Positions 17,255 to 27,346 of a stretch of 64,000 bases of DNA are shown here, piece by piece. Position numbers and translations under genes: made by a program. The number at the start of each line of letters is the position of its first letter. The stretch's first letter is position 1. The notes under the pieces were generated by a model. The model did not search any database, was not told the origin of the DNA, and worked only from the letters and a program-made list of their open reading frames with translations. The stretch is from Bacillota bacterium (GTDB lineage: Bacteria > Bacillota > Clostridia > Lachnospirales > Lachnospiraceae): contig JAEZVF010000054.1 in NCBI GenBank assembly GCA_023443225.1, forward strand, positions 1 through 64,000, read 5' to 3'.

Positions 17255-19570
17255 ATGAATAAGATAAAAGATTCCTTCCTGGTAAAAGCATTGGTACATA
17301 TTTTACTGTTTCTACTTGGACTTACACTCCTATTGGGAGTGTATAATATAATTTCTTACTTAGATTCCTACTCCACGAACACAACTTCTTTTATAGAGAC
17401 GGAAGATTTTCAAAGCAAATATCTAAAGTATGTAGAGCGTGTTGCCGTTTATATTGACTACAAGGAAAAAGGGTATACCTCCAGTGTGAATGGTGACCCC
17501 TCTGTGGATATCTCTAATCTGTTTGAAAAAGAAGAGGCCACTCCGGATCCTTCTGGGAATACAACGGGTCAGGAGGACTTTGAATATTATAATGCAATTA
17601 TAAATAGCAAAAATGCTAACTTTTTATACTATGTGAAGAATCTAAAGACTGGAGCCGTCTATTGCTCTCCCAGTCTTGAGAAAGAACTAAAAGCATCCAC
17701 GGAAGGTAAAAAATCAAATAAAAACATGAATGCTTATTTAAAGCGCATTCAAACAAATTCTGCCTATCTTATCATTAATACGGAAACACAAAAATATCTG
17801 ACAAATGTCAATCGAAATTATCAATATATAAATGACGAAAATTTAAGCTGGGTTATGGATTATATCACTGGCACTGCTTCCATGGATATGCTTTCGGATC
17901 AAGAGAACCGCGGAGAGTACATTATCTGTACCAGTATCGTAAATGGATTCCCTAACAAAAGCGATGAATTTGGTACTATGAATCAGCATTATAATGAATT
18001 GCACACTAATTTTATAAGGTTTTTATATCCAGTTCCAACTTCATTCATTTTGTTGCTACTGTTCTTTGTTTTGGCTGTCACACTTGCAGGTCATAAAAAA
18101 GGGATGGAAGGAATCTCGGTGAACTCATTTGACAGGCTCCCTACAGAAGCTGGATTCATACTGATACTTCTTGGTATTTATGCCCTATTTACCTTGGGTT
18201 TGTATGTATCACGGATCTTATTCTGGGAATTTCATATAAAAATGTTCTACATTTTAATATTTGCCTACACTCTTATGTATCCCTTCTGTATGCTTGGATT
18301 GTTAAGCCTAATACGGCGTTGTAAAGCCGGTATTTTGTTTACGAATTCCATCTTAGGGACTAGCTTTAAAAAGTTCTTACAATTTGTTAGAGATTTTTTT
18401 ACAGAGCGAAGCATTACCTACCGAGTTGCAATTTTACTATTCGCATTTGCGGGGATTCAAATCATTGCTTTTTATCTATTTATCCGTCCGATCTACCTTA
18501 ATACGAAGGCATTACAGGATTACTACCTAAGTGACAGAACAAATATAAAAGAACTATTTACTCAGATTACAGTTATTCTTAACCAAAATGAACGTTTAAA
18601 GTACAATCTTCTACTATTTATAATAATTACATTGTTAGATTATAGCTTTTTGGGTTATGTACTCTGTAAAGCAGCAATCGATTATAACATACTAAGAAAA
18701 GAGACCAAAAAATTGACAGAGGGAGATCTTAATCATAAAGTACCAGTTTCCAACATGTGTACTCCTGCGCGTACTCTTGGTGAATATATCAATAATATTG
18801 GTGATGGTTTTTCTGCTGCTGTCGATGAAAAACTAAAAAGTGAACGTCTAAAAACTGAATTAATTACGAATGTATCTCACGACATAAAAACACCTTTAAC
18901 TTCCATAATAAACTATGTGGATTTGCTTAAAAAAGAAAACATTAACAATGATACTGCTTCTCAGTATCTTGAAGTTTTATCGGCAAAATCATGGCGCATG
19001 AAAACATTAATCGAAGACTTAGTAGAAGCTTCTAAGGCTTCCTCTGGTACCATTCCTATGAATTTGGAATGTCTGAATCTGGTTGAACTCATCCGGCAAT
19101 CCCTTGGTGAGTTTGAAGACCGCTTCTTAAACCATAACTTGGAAGTGGTGCTGAATATTGCTGAAGAACCTATTTATATTCTGGCTGATGGTAGGAGTAC
19201 CTATCGAATTATTGAAAATATTTTTTCCAATGCAAATAAATACGCTCTAAGCGGAACTAGAATATACGTAGATATTACTACGGAAGATAAAACAGTTATG
19301 GTACTTGTAAAGAATGTATCAGCCATTAAACTAAATGTCAGTCCGGACGAGTTACAGGAGCGTTTTGTCCGGGGTGATCTTGCCCGTAATACGGAAGGCA
19401 GCGGCCTAGGTCTATCCATTGCAAAGAGCCTGGCAAGCCTGCAAAATGCCACCTTCGATATCGTTTTGGACGGTGATTTGTTTAAAGCTGTCGTACGTTT
19501 TGAAAGAATAGAACAAGCTGTAAAAATAACCCCGTCGCAGGAGGAGCCTAGTTCTACTCTTGTAGAGTAG
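17255..19570 (+). CDS. Multipass sensor histidine kinase
   Basis: The 771-residue kinase partners the preceding regulator. A membrane helix (13-35) is followed by an unusually large extracytoplasmic region (about 36-260), then about five more helices between 262 and 475. A HAMP-like stretch leads to the HisKA domain with NVSHDIKTPLTS (His542) and an ATPase domain with an N box (ENIFSNANKYA) and G box (GSGLGLSIAKSLA). The C-terminal kinase resembles VanS-type enzymes. The outside domain has no motif I recognise. Its stop is 10 bp from the convergent CYTH gene. Confidence 0.92.
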   Translation: MNKIKDSFLVKALVHILLFLLGLTLLLGVYNIISYLDSYSTNTTSFIETEDFQSKYLKYVERVAVYIDYKEKGYTSSVNGDPSVDISNLFEKEEATPDPSGNTTGQEDFEYYNAIINSKNANFLYYVKNLKTGAVYCSPSLEKELKASTEGKKSNKNMNAYLKRIQTNSAYLIINTETQKYLTNVNRNYQYINDENLSWVMDYITGTASMDMLSDQENRGEYIICTSIVNGFPNKSDEFGTMNQHYNELHTNFIRFLYPVPTSFILLLLFFVLAVTLAGHKKGMEGISVNSFDRLPTEAGFILILLGIYALFTLGLYVSRILFWEFHIKMFYILIFAYTLMYPFCMLGLLSLIRRCKAGILFTNSILGTSFKKFLQFVRDFFTERSITYRVAILLFAFAGIQIIAFYLFIRPIYLNTKALQDYYLSDRTNIKELFTQITVILNQNERLKYNLLLFIIITLLDYSFLGYVLCKAAIDYNILRKETKKLTEGDLNHKVPVSNMCTPARTLGEYINNIGDGFSAAVDEKLKSERLKTELITNVSHDIKTPLTSIINYVDLLKKENINNDTASQYLEVLSAKSWRMKTLIEDLVEASKASSGTIPMNLECLNLVELIRQSLGEFEDRFLNHNLEVVLNIAEEPIYILADGRSTYRIIENIFSNANKYALSGTRIYVDITTEDKTVMVLVKNVSAIKLNVSPDELQERFVRGDLARNTEGSGLGLSIAKSLASLQNATFDIVLDGDLFKAVVRFERIEQAVKITPSQEEPSSTLVE

Positions 19571-19580
19571 AACACTTTCC

Positions 19581-20069
19581 TTAAAAATTCTCGTAGCGAG
19601 GAAGCGTGGATAAATAATTATTCTTATAACGTTTATCAAATGATACATCGCTGCCAAACCATGCCGGTGGAACAAAGGCAGCGGCAGCTTCTTCGCTAGG
19701 GAATTCCACTTCCACAAATGTAAGTCCTTCTAATCTTCCATGGAACACATCCAATTCCGCTGTGAGGCCATCTTCGATTGGAACCATATAACGTGTCTTA
19801 TTAATTAAATGATTGTCTGTCTTCATTCTTAAATGCTCGTAGGCTTCCCGACTTAACGGTAATTCTACCTCTTCACAAGTGAGTGCTACTTCCTCTGGCT
19901 TTTCAGTCATACCAAGCCTGGATTTGTAAGTGAGAATATAATCCTCATTACTCTTTCGAATACGCACCACCGGCTTAGTACATAAATACCCCTGTTCAAT
20001 CTCTTTTTTCATATATGAGTCAAGATCTTTTGGTATTGCATTTATTTGAAACTTTCTTTCAATTTCCAT
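19581..20069 (-). CDS. CYTH domain protein (inorganic triphosphatase/adenylate cyclase class IV fold)
   Basis: The N-terminal EIERKF motif (ExExK) and alternating charged strands (VVRIRKSNEDYILTYKS, TAELDVFHGRLEGLTFVEVEF) are the CYTH triphosphate-tunnel signature. Members hydrolyse tripolyphosphate or related substrates with divalent metal; the substrate is not given by the sequence. At 162 residues it is a single-domain CYTH without the CHAD partner. The ribosome binding site before the ATG is weak. Confidence 0.88.
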   Translation of the reverse strand: MEIERKFQINAIPKDLDSYMKKEIEQGYLCTKPVVRIRKSNEDYILTYKSRLGMTEKPEEVALTCEEVELPLSREAYEHLRMKTDNHLINKTRYMVPIEDGLTAELDVFHGRLEGLTFVEVEFPSEEAAAAFVPPAWFGSDVSFDKRYKNNYLSTLPRYENF

Positions 20070-20258
20070 CTTCGATTCGAATATTCTATGATACTCGATT
20101 CTCCTTTCATAGATATTGTATTAGTCGTATACAAAACTCTCTATTTGCATCTATTGATGTTCCAGTGTACTTAGGCTATCTTTGCAAAAAGCGTTTCTTT
20201 TTTTAGAGTAACATACTTAAAAAACGAAAACAATGCTAATCTCCTAAAAATATTTCGC

Positions 20259-20286
20259 TTGAATTTATTTATTTTTAATGTATAAT
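20259..20286 (+). promoter_or_regulatory. Promoter of the ABC-F gene
   Basis: TTGAAT (20259-20264), a 16-bp spacer and TATAAT (20281-20286) lie 50 bp upstream of the ATG. The short leader contains AGTAAC...GTTACT, a weak 6-bp hairpin, before AAGGAG. Confidence 0.6.
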
Positions 20287-20335
20287 CTTAAAAGTAACCC
20301 TTGTGTTACTGATTTAATACAATAAGGAGCAGCGT

Positions 20336-21889
20336 ATGAGCATTTTAAATGTAACCAACCTAAATCATGGTTTTGGAGACAGAGCTATCTTTAACAATGT
20401 TTCTTTTCGCCTTTTAAAGGGAGAGCACATAGGACTGGTAGGCGCAAATGGCGAAGGTAAGTCCACGTTTTTAAATATAGTTACCAATAAATTAATGCCG
20501 GATGAAGGTAATATTGAATGGGCAAAAAATGTCCGTGTAGGCTATTTAGATCAACATTCCGTATTGGAAAAAGGAATGACCATTCGCAGTGTTTTAAAAT
20601 CAGCCTTTTCTTATCTATATGATTTGGAATTAAAAATGAATTCCCTCTGCAATCAAATGGCAGATACCGATTCCGATGAGTTGATGGTAATAATGGAAGA
20701 ATTCGGTTCCATACAGGAAATATTAGACTCTCATGATTTCTATGTCCTCGATTCCAAGGTGGAAGAAATCGGACGTGCTCTTGGTTTGGATGCCATTGGG
20801 CTGGATATGGATGTAACGGAGTTAAGCGGTGGTCAACGAACCAAAGTTCTGTTAGGCAAATTATTATTAGAAAAACCAGATATCTTATTACTAGACGAGC
20901 CGACAAACTATTTAGATACGGTTCATATTGAATGGCTTAAACGTTATTTAATCAATTATGAAAATGCTTTTATACTGATTTCCCACGATATCCCATTTTT
21001 AAATAGTGTAGTTAATATCATCTATCATATGGAAAATGGAGAACTAAACCGCTATGTAGGAGATTATGATAAATTCCAAGAGGTTTATGAAGTTAAGAAA
21101 TCTCAATTAGAAGCTGCCTATAAAAAACAACAACAAGAAATCAATGAATTACAGGATTTCGTAGCACGAAACAAAGCACGTGTTGCAACGAGAAACATGG
21201 CCATGTCCAGACAAAAAAAGCTGGATAAAATGGATGTGATTGAACTTGCAAAAGAAAAGGTTAAACCAGAATTCAACTTTAAAGAAGCCAGAGCTGCTGG
21301 CAGGTACATCTTTCAAACCGAACATCTGGTGATCGGATATGAAGAACCCCTTTCCAAACCATTAACCCTCACTATGGAGCGTGGTGATAAAATAGTGCTA
21401 AAAGGAGCCAACGGTATTGGAAAAACCACTCTATTAAAGAGTATCATCGGACTAATACCTTCTCTAGAAGGTAAGGTTACCTTAGGCGATTACCTATATC
21501 AAGGTTATTTTGAACAGGAAATGAGTGGCGCTAAAAACAATACCTGTATCGAAGAAATCTGGCGTGAATTTCCTTCTTTATCCCAATATGAAGTTCGCTC
21601 TGCTTTAGCAAAATGCGGACTGACCACAAAGCACATTGAAAGTCAGGTTCGCGTATTAAGTGGTGGTGAACAGGCAAAAGTACGTCTTTGTAAATTAATC
21701 AATCGAGAAACTAATGTGCTTCTCTTAGACGAACCAACAAACCATCTGGATGTAGATGCCAAAAACGAACTCAAACGAGCTCTTACAGGCTACAAAGGCA
21801 GCATACTTTTAATCTGCCATGAACCAGATTTTTATGAGGACTTTGCAAACAAGGTTTGGGATTGTTCTAATTGGACAACAAAAATCTAA
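20336..21889 (+). CDS. ABC-F family ribosome-associated ATPase
   Basis: The protein has two ABC ATPase domains in one chain and no membrane domain, as in ABC-F translation factors that act in the ribosomal E site. The Walker A motifs are GANGEGKST (about residue 37) and GANGIGKTT (about 355). The signature motifs are LSGGQRTKVLL and LSGGEQAKVRL, each followed by LLDEPTN. A charged linker (about 245-300) lies between the domains. Its 517 residues resemble YkpA/YbiT-type housekeeping members, though antibiotic-resistance ABC-F proteins look similar. It is a single-gene unit. Confidence 0.92.
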   Translation: MSILNVTNLNHGFGDRAIFNNVSFRLLKGEHIGLVGANGEGKSTFLNIVTNKLMPDEGNIEWAKNVRVGYLDQHSVLEKGMTIRSVLKSAFSYLYDLELKMNSLCNQMADTDSDELMVIMEEFGSIQEILDSHDFYVLDSKVEEIGRALGLDAIGLDMDVTELSGGQRTKVLLGKLLLEKPDILLLDEPTNYLDTVHIEWLKRYLINYENAFILISHDIPFLNSVVNIIYHMENGELNRYVGDYDKFQEVYEVKKSQLEAAYKKQQQEINELQDFVARNKARVATRNMAMSRQKKLDKMDVIELAKEKVKPEFNFKEARAAGRYIFQTEHLVIGYEEPLSKPLTLTMERGDKIVLKGANGIGKTTLLKSIIGLIPSLEGKVTLGDYLYQGYFEQEMSGAKNNTCIEEIWREFPSLSQYEVRSALAKCGLTTKHIESQVRVLSGGEQAKVRLCKLINRETNVLLLDEPTNHLDVDAKNELKRALTGYKGSILLICHEPDFYEDFANKVWDCSNWTTKI

Positions 21890-21933
21890 GCACTCGGAGA
21901 GATAATTAAAAAGTGTTGATAGAATTATTGAAT

Positions 21934-22146
21934 ATATAGGATTGTGTATATGTTCATTTGATTACAGAGGATACTTTAGCTTCCATCCCTTCGCTGCGAC
22001 AAGTTCTTTGTAGAGTTTAAAGATGAAAAAACATCGCAATTGCGATGTTTTTTTCTGTGTCTATAGACGAACATATACAGCCTTGTCTTCCTGGTCGTAT
22101 CGAATTAAGTTCGACGTTAAGCTGAATGTATATACAACCCTATTCC
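21934..22146. repeat. Interval with nested inverted repeats between convergent genes
   Basis: TGTATATGTTC (21945-21955) is perfectly inverted at 22069-22079. A looser inverted copy of the wider block (GGATTGTGTATATGTTC) is at about 22121-22140. No open frame or ribosome binding site is seen between them. It may be a small decayed mobile repeat or a folded RNA; chance in AT-rich DNA is possible. Confidence 0.3.
22026..22053. terminator. Bidirectional terminator between convergent genes
   Basis: The perfect palindrome runs AAAAAACATCGCAA, then TTGCGATGTTTTTT. A and T runs on the two sides give a T-tract in either direction. It lies between the plus-strand ABC-F gene and the minus-strand pilus operon end. 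Confidence 0.8.
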
Positions 22147-22187
22147 TGATTTTTTATTATTCTTTTTACTATTATACATTTATTATT

Positions 22188-22646
22188 CTAATTATAGTTA
22201 TTCTTTATTTCTTTTTTATTATTAAAAATAAATAGCTTACTGAAAATATAATTTAATATAATTACAATCACGGCCAATCCGGCCTTTACCAGCATATTGT
22301 TCCAAAAGAAAATATCTACAAATACATATAAGCCAACTTCTTCTATACCAAAGGAACAGATTCTGGCACCAAAGAATTTGGTGATTTTCTCTATTTCGTT
22401 TCGTATCCCCTTTGATTTTGATTGAAAAACCCAAATATTGTTTATCATATAGGCAAATATTACAGCTATTACCCAGGCAATGGCATTGGCCACCAGGTTC
22501 TTTATTCCAAGGATATTACAGAAGAAATGATAGGAACAAAAATTTACCAAAGTCGTTAATACACCTGCTACAGCGTAAGTAATGGTTTCGCGATTTACAA
22601 ATTTATCCCATAATAGTCTGATTTTACTCTGTAGTTGGTTATACAT
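22188..22646 (-). CDS. GtrA family membrane protein
   Basis: The 152-residue protein has four membrane helices in the GtrA pattern (YAVAGVLTTLVNFCSYHF, NAIAWVIAVIFAYMINNIWVF, then two more). GtrA proteins are thought to move or flip undecaprenyl-linked sugars for glycosylation of surface polymers. It is the last gene of the pilus operon, 10 bp after the DUF5057 gene, so pilus or surface-protein glycosylation is a reasonable inference. No glycosyltransferase lies next to it. Confidence 0.85.
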   Translation of the reverse strand: MYNQLQSKIRLLWDKFVNRETITYAVAGVLTTLVNFCSYHFFCNILGIKNLVANAIAWVIAVIFAYMINNIWVFQSKSKGIRNEIEKITKFFGARICSFGIEEVGLYVFVDIFFWNNMLVKAGLAVIVIILNYIFSKLFIFNNKKEIKNNYN

Positions 22647-22656
22647 GCCTTTTCTC

Positions 22657-25600
22657 CTAATCTAAGTCAAATAAACTTCTGTTTAACAATTTAAGGTTGG
22701 TATTACCAGACAGATTGTCTTTATTGGTCACAGTGATATAAATCTGGGCAGAACCATCCTGACTGAAGTCTTCCATGGAATACTCAAAGGTATACTCCGT
22801 ATCAGCCTTAATATTATGCCCCGCTTCCCCAGATCCATTGTATGTCGATACAGCTGTATTCGTTACAGAATCAAAAACCCTAATACCATTACTTCCCGTT
22901 GGTTCAATTAATTCTACACTAGTAGTATTTGTATCAACTTTTACTTTATAAATTCTAGCAACTAAATCATTGGATGACAAATTGGTGTCATAGGCTTTGA
23001 ATTTTATTCTTTTCTTCTCTTGTGCCATTTTTCTCGGCTCTTGATAATACTGGTACCATACATATCCATCAGAGCTTTTTTTGGCTTCTGTATTTGTAAT
23101 CTCGACCGTCGGCGGCACAATACCGGCATTATACGATGCAATCATTGTATTAATGAATAGCTTTACTTCATCTTTGTTATTGCCAGTAGTTGAACCTTTA
23201 TTCACGATTGCATCCATCTTTGAATGTCCGACTCCAGTATACATGATGTTCTTCTTACTGTAAATATAGTAATTATTCCGAACGTCATTCGGGGAAACAC
23301 TATAAGGCCCAATCTCTTTGGAATGTTCCATAGAGTCTTTATTCTTCCCATTCTCCGAAAATTCATTCGACTTACCATCTGATAGACAGAACCATACTAC
23401 AATATCCGGATCATCCATATTCAACTGATAATATTGAAGATGCGTTTCAGAAATTTTAAAGGAATCTGGAATTTTATAAGGATATGAGGTGATTTGTCCT
23501 TCATTTACCTTTGTAACATAACTGGTTATGTAATTATTAATCCCTGATGATTTTATTATGTCATTTCCTTTGATAAAAGGCGGGTAATTCTTATTTAGAG
23601 TATGTAAATCTTCTAACGGTTCATCCGGATTGCTATAGGCAACAAGACATCCGTTAGTAAGGCCTTGTATCTCCGGATAACATAATTTATTATCCTTAGA
23701 ATATATAAGGTTTTTATATATACCATTGGCTCTCACTTTATCAGCAATCAGTTCAGGCATAATCGCCTCATCATAAACACTAGTATTTTGCATTTGTTTT
23801 TGTGCATTGAAGCGATCCATTCCAGCAATACTTCTTACATATTGGTTCATTCCATAACCCCAAAACGCTAACCTTTTATTCAAATCTTTATACTCCGCCT
23901 CCGGAAGATTCACAAAGGAAGTGGTGTCATGGGTAAACATTACACTCCTACCACTTTTAATAAAATTCTGGACATTATTTAATGCCCCATACTCGTTGCT
24001 AATATCGGAATAGCAGTCACCAAAACCAAAAATTAGCATATCATAGTCCTTTAATTGGTCCGTTTTAGGTTTACTTGCTTCATATTTCCCGCCTTTTTTA
24101 TACCAATTTACGAATTCATTCACATCCACCGTTGTAATAGCAATATTAAAATCATCCAAATCTTTTGTGAATTGATGAAACAAACTTGTCTTACCAGCTC
24201 CCGGATTCATCAACTCCTGAAGGTTAAGGGTGGAAACATTGGAGGTGATCTGTAATACATCAATTTGGGTTTTCCTCTTCTCCGTTTCATCCATAGTCGG
24301 AACCTTGAAAGCAGCAAATCCGGAACTTGACCACCGTATTTTTGAATTATCGACTTTTGTCACCTCAAGTTTCCAGGGAACTACCCCCACATATTCCTCT
24401 GATAGTGTAATACTACATCTTATATCTCCCGCTGTGGACGTTCCATCTAACTCTCTCTCCTCATTAATGGAAAATAGTCCGTCAGCATTTGCATCTACAT
24501 AGATCGACCATGTAAATTTAGTATCACTGTCTGAATCTGTAATTGGCTGTATTGTGAAATCGAACGAAAGTTTTCTATCTACGATTAATGTGGAACTATC
24601 GTCCGGTTGATACTTCACCGGAGTATTTGTTAACTCAACAGACAGCTTTTCCTTTTGCACTAAAGTCATTAATTTTGATTTTAATGTTTTGGCACTTCCG
24701 GGATTATCAGTGAAATCCTTCCGGTTAAATACCTGGTTCTTATATTTATCCTCCTTACAGGTTGAAAGAAACTTATACAAATAGCTTTGATCATCTACTA
24801 CCTCGTTATTTGGCGTATATAATTCATTTTCTATGAGTATCGGATATCCTGCATCTAAATATTCAACTAATAACGCCTCTTTTAACGAGGTTATATCATT
24901 TCCCGAATACCTGTAGAGATCTGTCGATTTGGGCAATTCCGTAATTTTACTGTCAAAACTCTCTAATATATTCAACTTATTAAAGGTCAGGTTATTAAAA
25001 TTGATATGATTGATCGCCTTTCCAATGCTTCCGTTTTGATTCCTTAGACTTCCCTTAAAGGTATCATACCCGACCACCCTGTCTCCTACGCGTAAATAGA
25101 CATAGCCGTCCAACATAGGATCATTATAAACAGTTTTTGTTCCATCTGTCTTCATTTTCCCTGTGTTGGTTCCGATATAAATCAAATCATAAATTTGGGT
25201 TATATCTTCCGTCTTACCGATGAATTCTGCTGTTGTTTGCTGTTTAATTTTAATGATTCCGGTATAGGAAGGAAGCATCGCTCTGACCTGCTCCTCGGTA
25301 AGGGTAAAATCATTGCAGGGTTCTAAATCTAATACGGTAATCGATTCTTTATACTTTTTTTCTTTCTTCTTGCTTAGGATGTATTCCACGGCTTCACATG
25401 GCCTTGCTATAGTTGGTCTGGAGGCATTGGCATTGGTTTCCTTTGCTTTTTTCTCAAGGTAATCAAAAAGTTCAACATTGTAACTTAAACGTACATCTGT
25501 ATCGGGCATAACTATTTCTTTTAAAACAATATCATTTCTATCTGTGGTAAATGATTGTACTATACTGGTTCCACCATTATACGCATATGCATTCCGTATT

Positions 25601-26712
25601 ACAGAATCAGAACAGTATCCGGAAATCTCCGGAATAATATAATCCATACTCTTAAGATATTTTTTATATTCTTCCGGTGTATTCTTCGGATAGGTTCCGT
25701 CTGGATATGCAGGAAGAAACGTATATTCATTCCAATAAATAGCCTCATTACTACTGAAGGCATTAAAGCTGCCGCTATTCACTGTTTTATTATAGGTAAT
25801 TAAATGTTCTCCGGTATCCGCTTTAAGATACTTCTCATAGAATATAGCCGGATCACTTTGTCTTATCATTAAAATCAATTTGTAAACATTATTACAATAT
25901 CCGGAACGCGACTCTCCTATTTTGCTTTGAACACTCTCATATTGATAAATTGGTGCCTGAAATACAGATAAGTCATAAACCAGTGCTGCAGAATCATCTA
26001 CAATTCCAACTTTCATAAATAATTCCATTGCTGTCTGCCAGCTTAAATCATTATCTTTAAATGTAGCATGGGGGATGGTAGTAGCAGGTTCCGATTTATC
26101 CCTTCTTGAGGAGTTCCATAATTTTGCAGCAGTTTCATTTCCACCCTGTGCCATTGGACTGATGCTAATCAGGTCTGCATTACCGATTAAGTCAATTTCA
26201 CCTTTCGTTACCATTTCCAAGATTTTATTATTTTTTCCATTCTGGTTTAAATCATAGTATTTTGAGAACTTTTTAGCATTTTCATTTAATACATCCGGCG
26301 TTATGGTAACTACACGAATATGATAGTCTGCGCATTCTGCATCCGTTAAATTTAATACCTTTTTCTTAAAAAGTTCTGTATTTTTCACCGTACCATTAGA
26401 CTCTATTAATGCATCACTTGCAATACCGTTTATATCCCCGATATTCGATAGTGTTGGTTCTATAAGTTCCTGCCCGTCAATGATATATCCTATCTGGCCC
26501 ATCCATCGGCATGGTACAATTTCCAATATAATAAAAGGGTTTTCTTTTGTACCTAGTTCCGCTTTTGGATTAAAATTCTCAAAAGTAAGATAAGCAGGAG
26601 TATTTACCGCACTTACATGATTACTGTTCTTACCAAAAATAATAATCGTGGGAATCAGCAGTATAAACAGCATGGAAGTTATTAGTATTTTAGTTCCTAC
26701 TCTATGTTTCAT
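22657..26712 (-). CDS. Giant secreted DUF5057-type protein of the pilus operon
   Basis: The product has 1351 residues with a signal peptide (about 1-36, with ILITSMLFILLIPTIIIFG). The first mature part (ENPFIILEIVPCRWMGQIGYIIDG) resembles DUF5057, a domain of unknown function in large Lachnospiraceae surface proteins. A repeat-like second half contains MLIFGFGDCYSDIS and VMFTHDTTSF, which recalls a class I glutamine-amidotransferase-like or ThuA-like fold. The C-terminal end is beta-rich and Ig-like. It has no LPXTG anchor and no C-terminal membrane helix. Its start overlaps the stop of the preceding prepilin gene (ATGA), so translation is coupled. A role as a pilus-associated adhesin is inferred from position only. 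Confidence 0.72.
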   Translation of the reverse strand: MKHRVGTKILITSMLFILLIPTIIIFGKNSNHVSAVNTPAYLTFENFNPKAELGTKENPFIILEIVPCRWMGQIGYIIDGQELIEPTLSNIGDINGIASDALIESNGTVKNTELFKKKVLNLTDAECADYHIRVVTITPDVLNENAKKFSKYYDLNQNGKNNKILEMVTKGEIDLIGNADLISISPMAQGGNETAAKLWNSSRRDKSEPATTIPHATFKDNDLSWQTAMELFMKVGIVDDSAALVYDLSVFQAPIYQYESVQSKIGESRSGYCNNVYKLILMIRQSDPAIFYEKYLKADTGEHLITYNKTVNSGSFNAFSSNEAIYWNEYTFLPAYPDGTYPKNTPEEYKKYLKSMDYIIPEISGYCSDSVIRNAYAYNGGTSIVQSFTTDRNDIVLKEIVMPDTDVRLSYNVELFDYLEKKAKETNANASRPTIARPCEAVEYILSKKKEKKYKESITVLDLEPCNDFTLTEEQVRAMLPSYTGIIKIKQQTTAEFIGKTEDITQIYDLIYIGTNTGKMKTDGTKTVYNDPMLDGYVYLRVGDRVVGYDTFKGSLRNQNGSIGKAINHINFNNLTFNKLNILESFDSKITELPKSTDLYRYSGNDITSLKEALLVEYLDAGYPILIENELYTPNNEVVDDQSYLYKFLSTCKEDKYKNQVFNRKDFTDNPGSAKTLKSKLMTLVQKEKLSVELTNTPVKYQPDDSSTLIVDRKLSFDFTIQPITDSDSDTKFTWSIYVDANADGLFSINEERELDGTSTAGDIRCSITLSEEYVGVVPWKLEVTKVDNSKIRWSSSGFAAFKVPTMDETEKRKTQIDVLQITSNVSTLNLQELMNPGAGKTSLFHQFTKDLDDFNIAITTVDVNEFVNWYKKGGKYEASKPKTDQLKDYDMLIFGFGDCYSDISNEYGALNNVQNFIKSGRSVMFTHDTTSFVNLPEAEYKDLNKRLAFWGYGMNQYVRSIAGMDRFNAQKQMQNTSVYDEAIMPELIADKVRANGIYKNLIYSKDNKLCYPEIQGLTNGCLVAYSNPDEPLEDLHTLNKNYPPFIKGNDIIKSSGINNYITSYVTKVNEGQITSYPYKIPDSFKISETHLQYYQLNMDDPDIVVWFCLSDGKSNEFSENGKNKDSMEHSKEIGPYSVSPNDVRNNYYIYSKKNIMYTGVGHSKMDAIVNKGSTTGNNKDEVKLFINTMIASYNAGIVPPTVEITNTEAKKSSDGYVWYQYYQEPRKMAQEKKRIKFKAYDTNLSSNDLVARIYKVKVDTNTTSVELIEPTGSNGIRVFDSVTNTAVSTYNGSGEAGHNIKADTEYTFEYSMEDFSQDGSAQIYITVTNKDNLSGNTNLKLLNRSLFDLD

Positions 26713-27284
26713 GCGAATTCCTCCTTCTTCTTGACTGATGGTAATCTAGAAAGATTAAACGGCGGCTTAATATTATTTCTTATTTTCACTCTACTGTTTT
26801 GGATAGTAAAGCTGTTACCGCCCTGCTCCAGTATAAGGGTAATCTCAAAAGTGACTCCTGTAGTACCTGATCTAGTCACTGAAAAGTTTTTTACATACTG
26901 TCCAAAGAGTTCATTTGTGGGAGTATTTACAGCTCCTCTTTCTTCCTTGGTAAAGAGCAGTTCATGGTTTACAGAATCAAAAGTGATGGTAATAATATAT
27001 CCTTTGTCATTTTGAAAAATCATCCAACTGTTACTAGGAACAGCTTCAGTATCGGTAATTTTTTCACCGGGAAGCATAACATTAGTAGATTCCATAATCA
27101 TTTGATTCATCTGGTTTATTATAAGCTGTGCCTCCATTTGTAATGACACTTTCTCATTTGCTGCCTTATAATTTCTAGAAACACTTCCCATAAGCATAGC
27201 AACAGATGCAAGGACGATAGAAGATATCGCAATTGCAATCATAAGTTCAACTAAAGTAAATCCTTTATTTCTGCCATTTCTCAT
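26709..27284 (-). CDS. Minor prepilin, PilW/PilJ-like
   Basis: A short basic leader (MRNGRNKG) is followed by the type III signal FTLVELMIAIAISS with Glu at +5, so the leader peptidase should cut after Gly8. The body (191 residues in all) has the GspJ/PilW style of long pilin domain. The start at 27284 has AGGAGG 5 nt upstream; an upstream Met in the same frame has none. It sits in the minor-pilin part of the operon. Confidence 0.82.
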   Translation of the reverse strand: MRNGRNKGFTLVELMIAIAISSIVLASVAMLMGSVSRNYKAANEKVSLQMEAQLIINQMNQMIMESTNVMLPGEKITDTEAVPSNSWMIFQNDKGYIITITFDSVNHELLFTKEERGAVNTPTNELFGQYVKNFSVTRSGTTGVTFEITLILEQGGNSFTIQNSRVKIRNNIKPPFNLSRLPSVKKKEEFA

Positions 27285-27346
27285 GAAAACCTCCTGTTTT
27301 GCCACAACATCCGGCTACTGTTTTCTTGTACCATCCAGCCGCTGTC

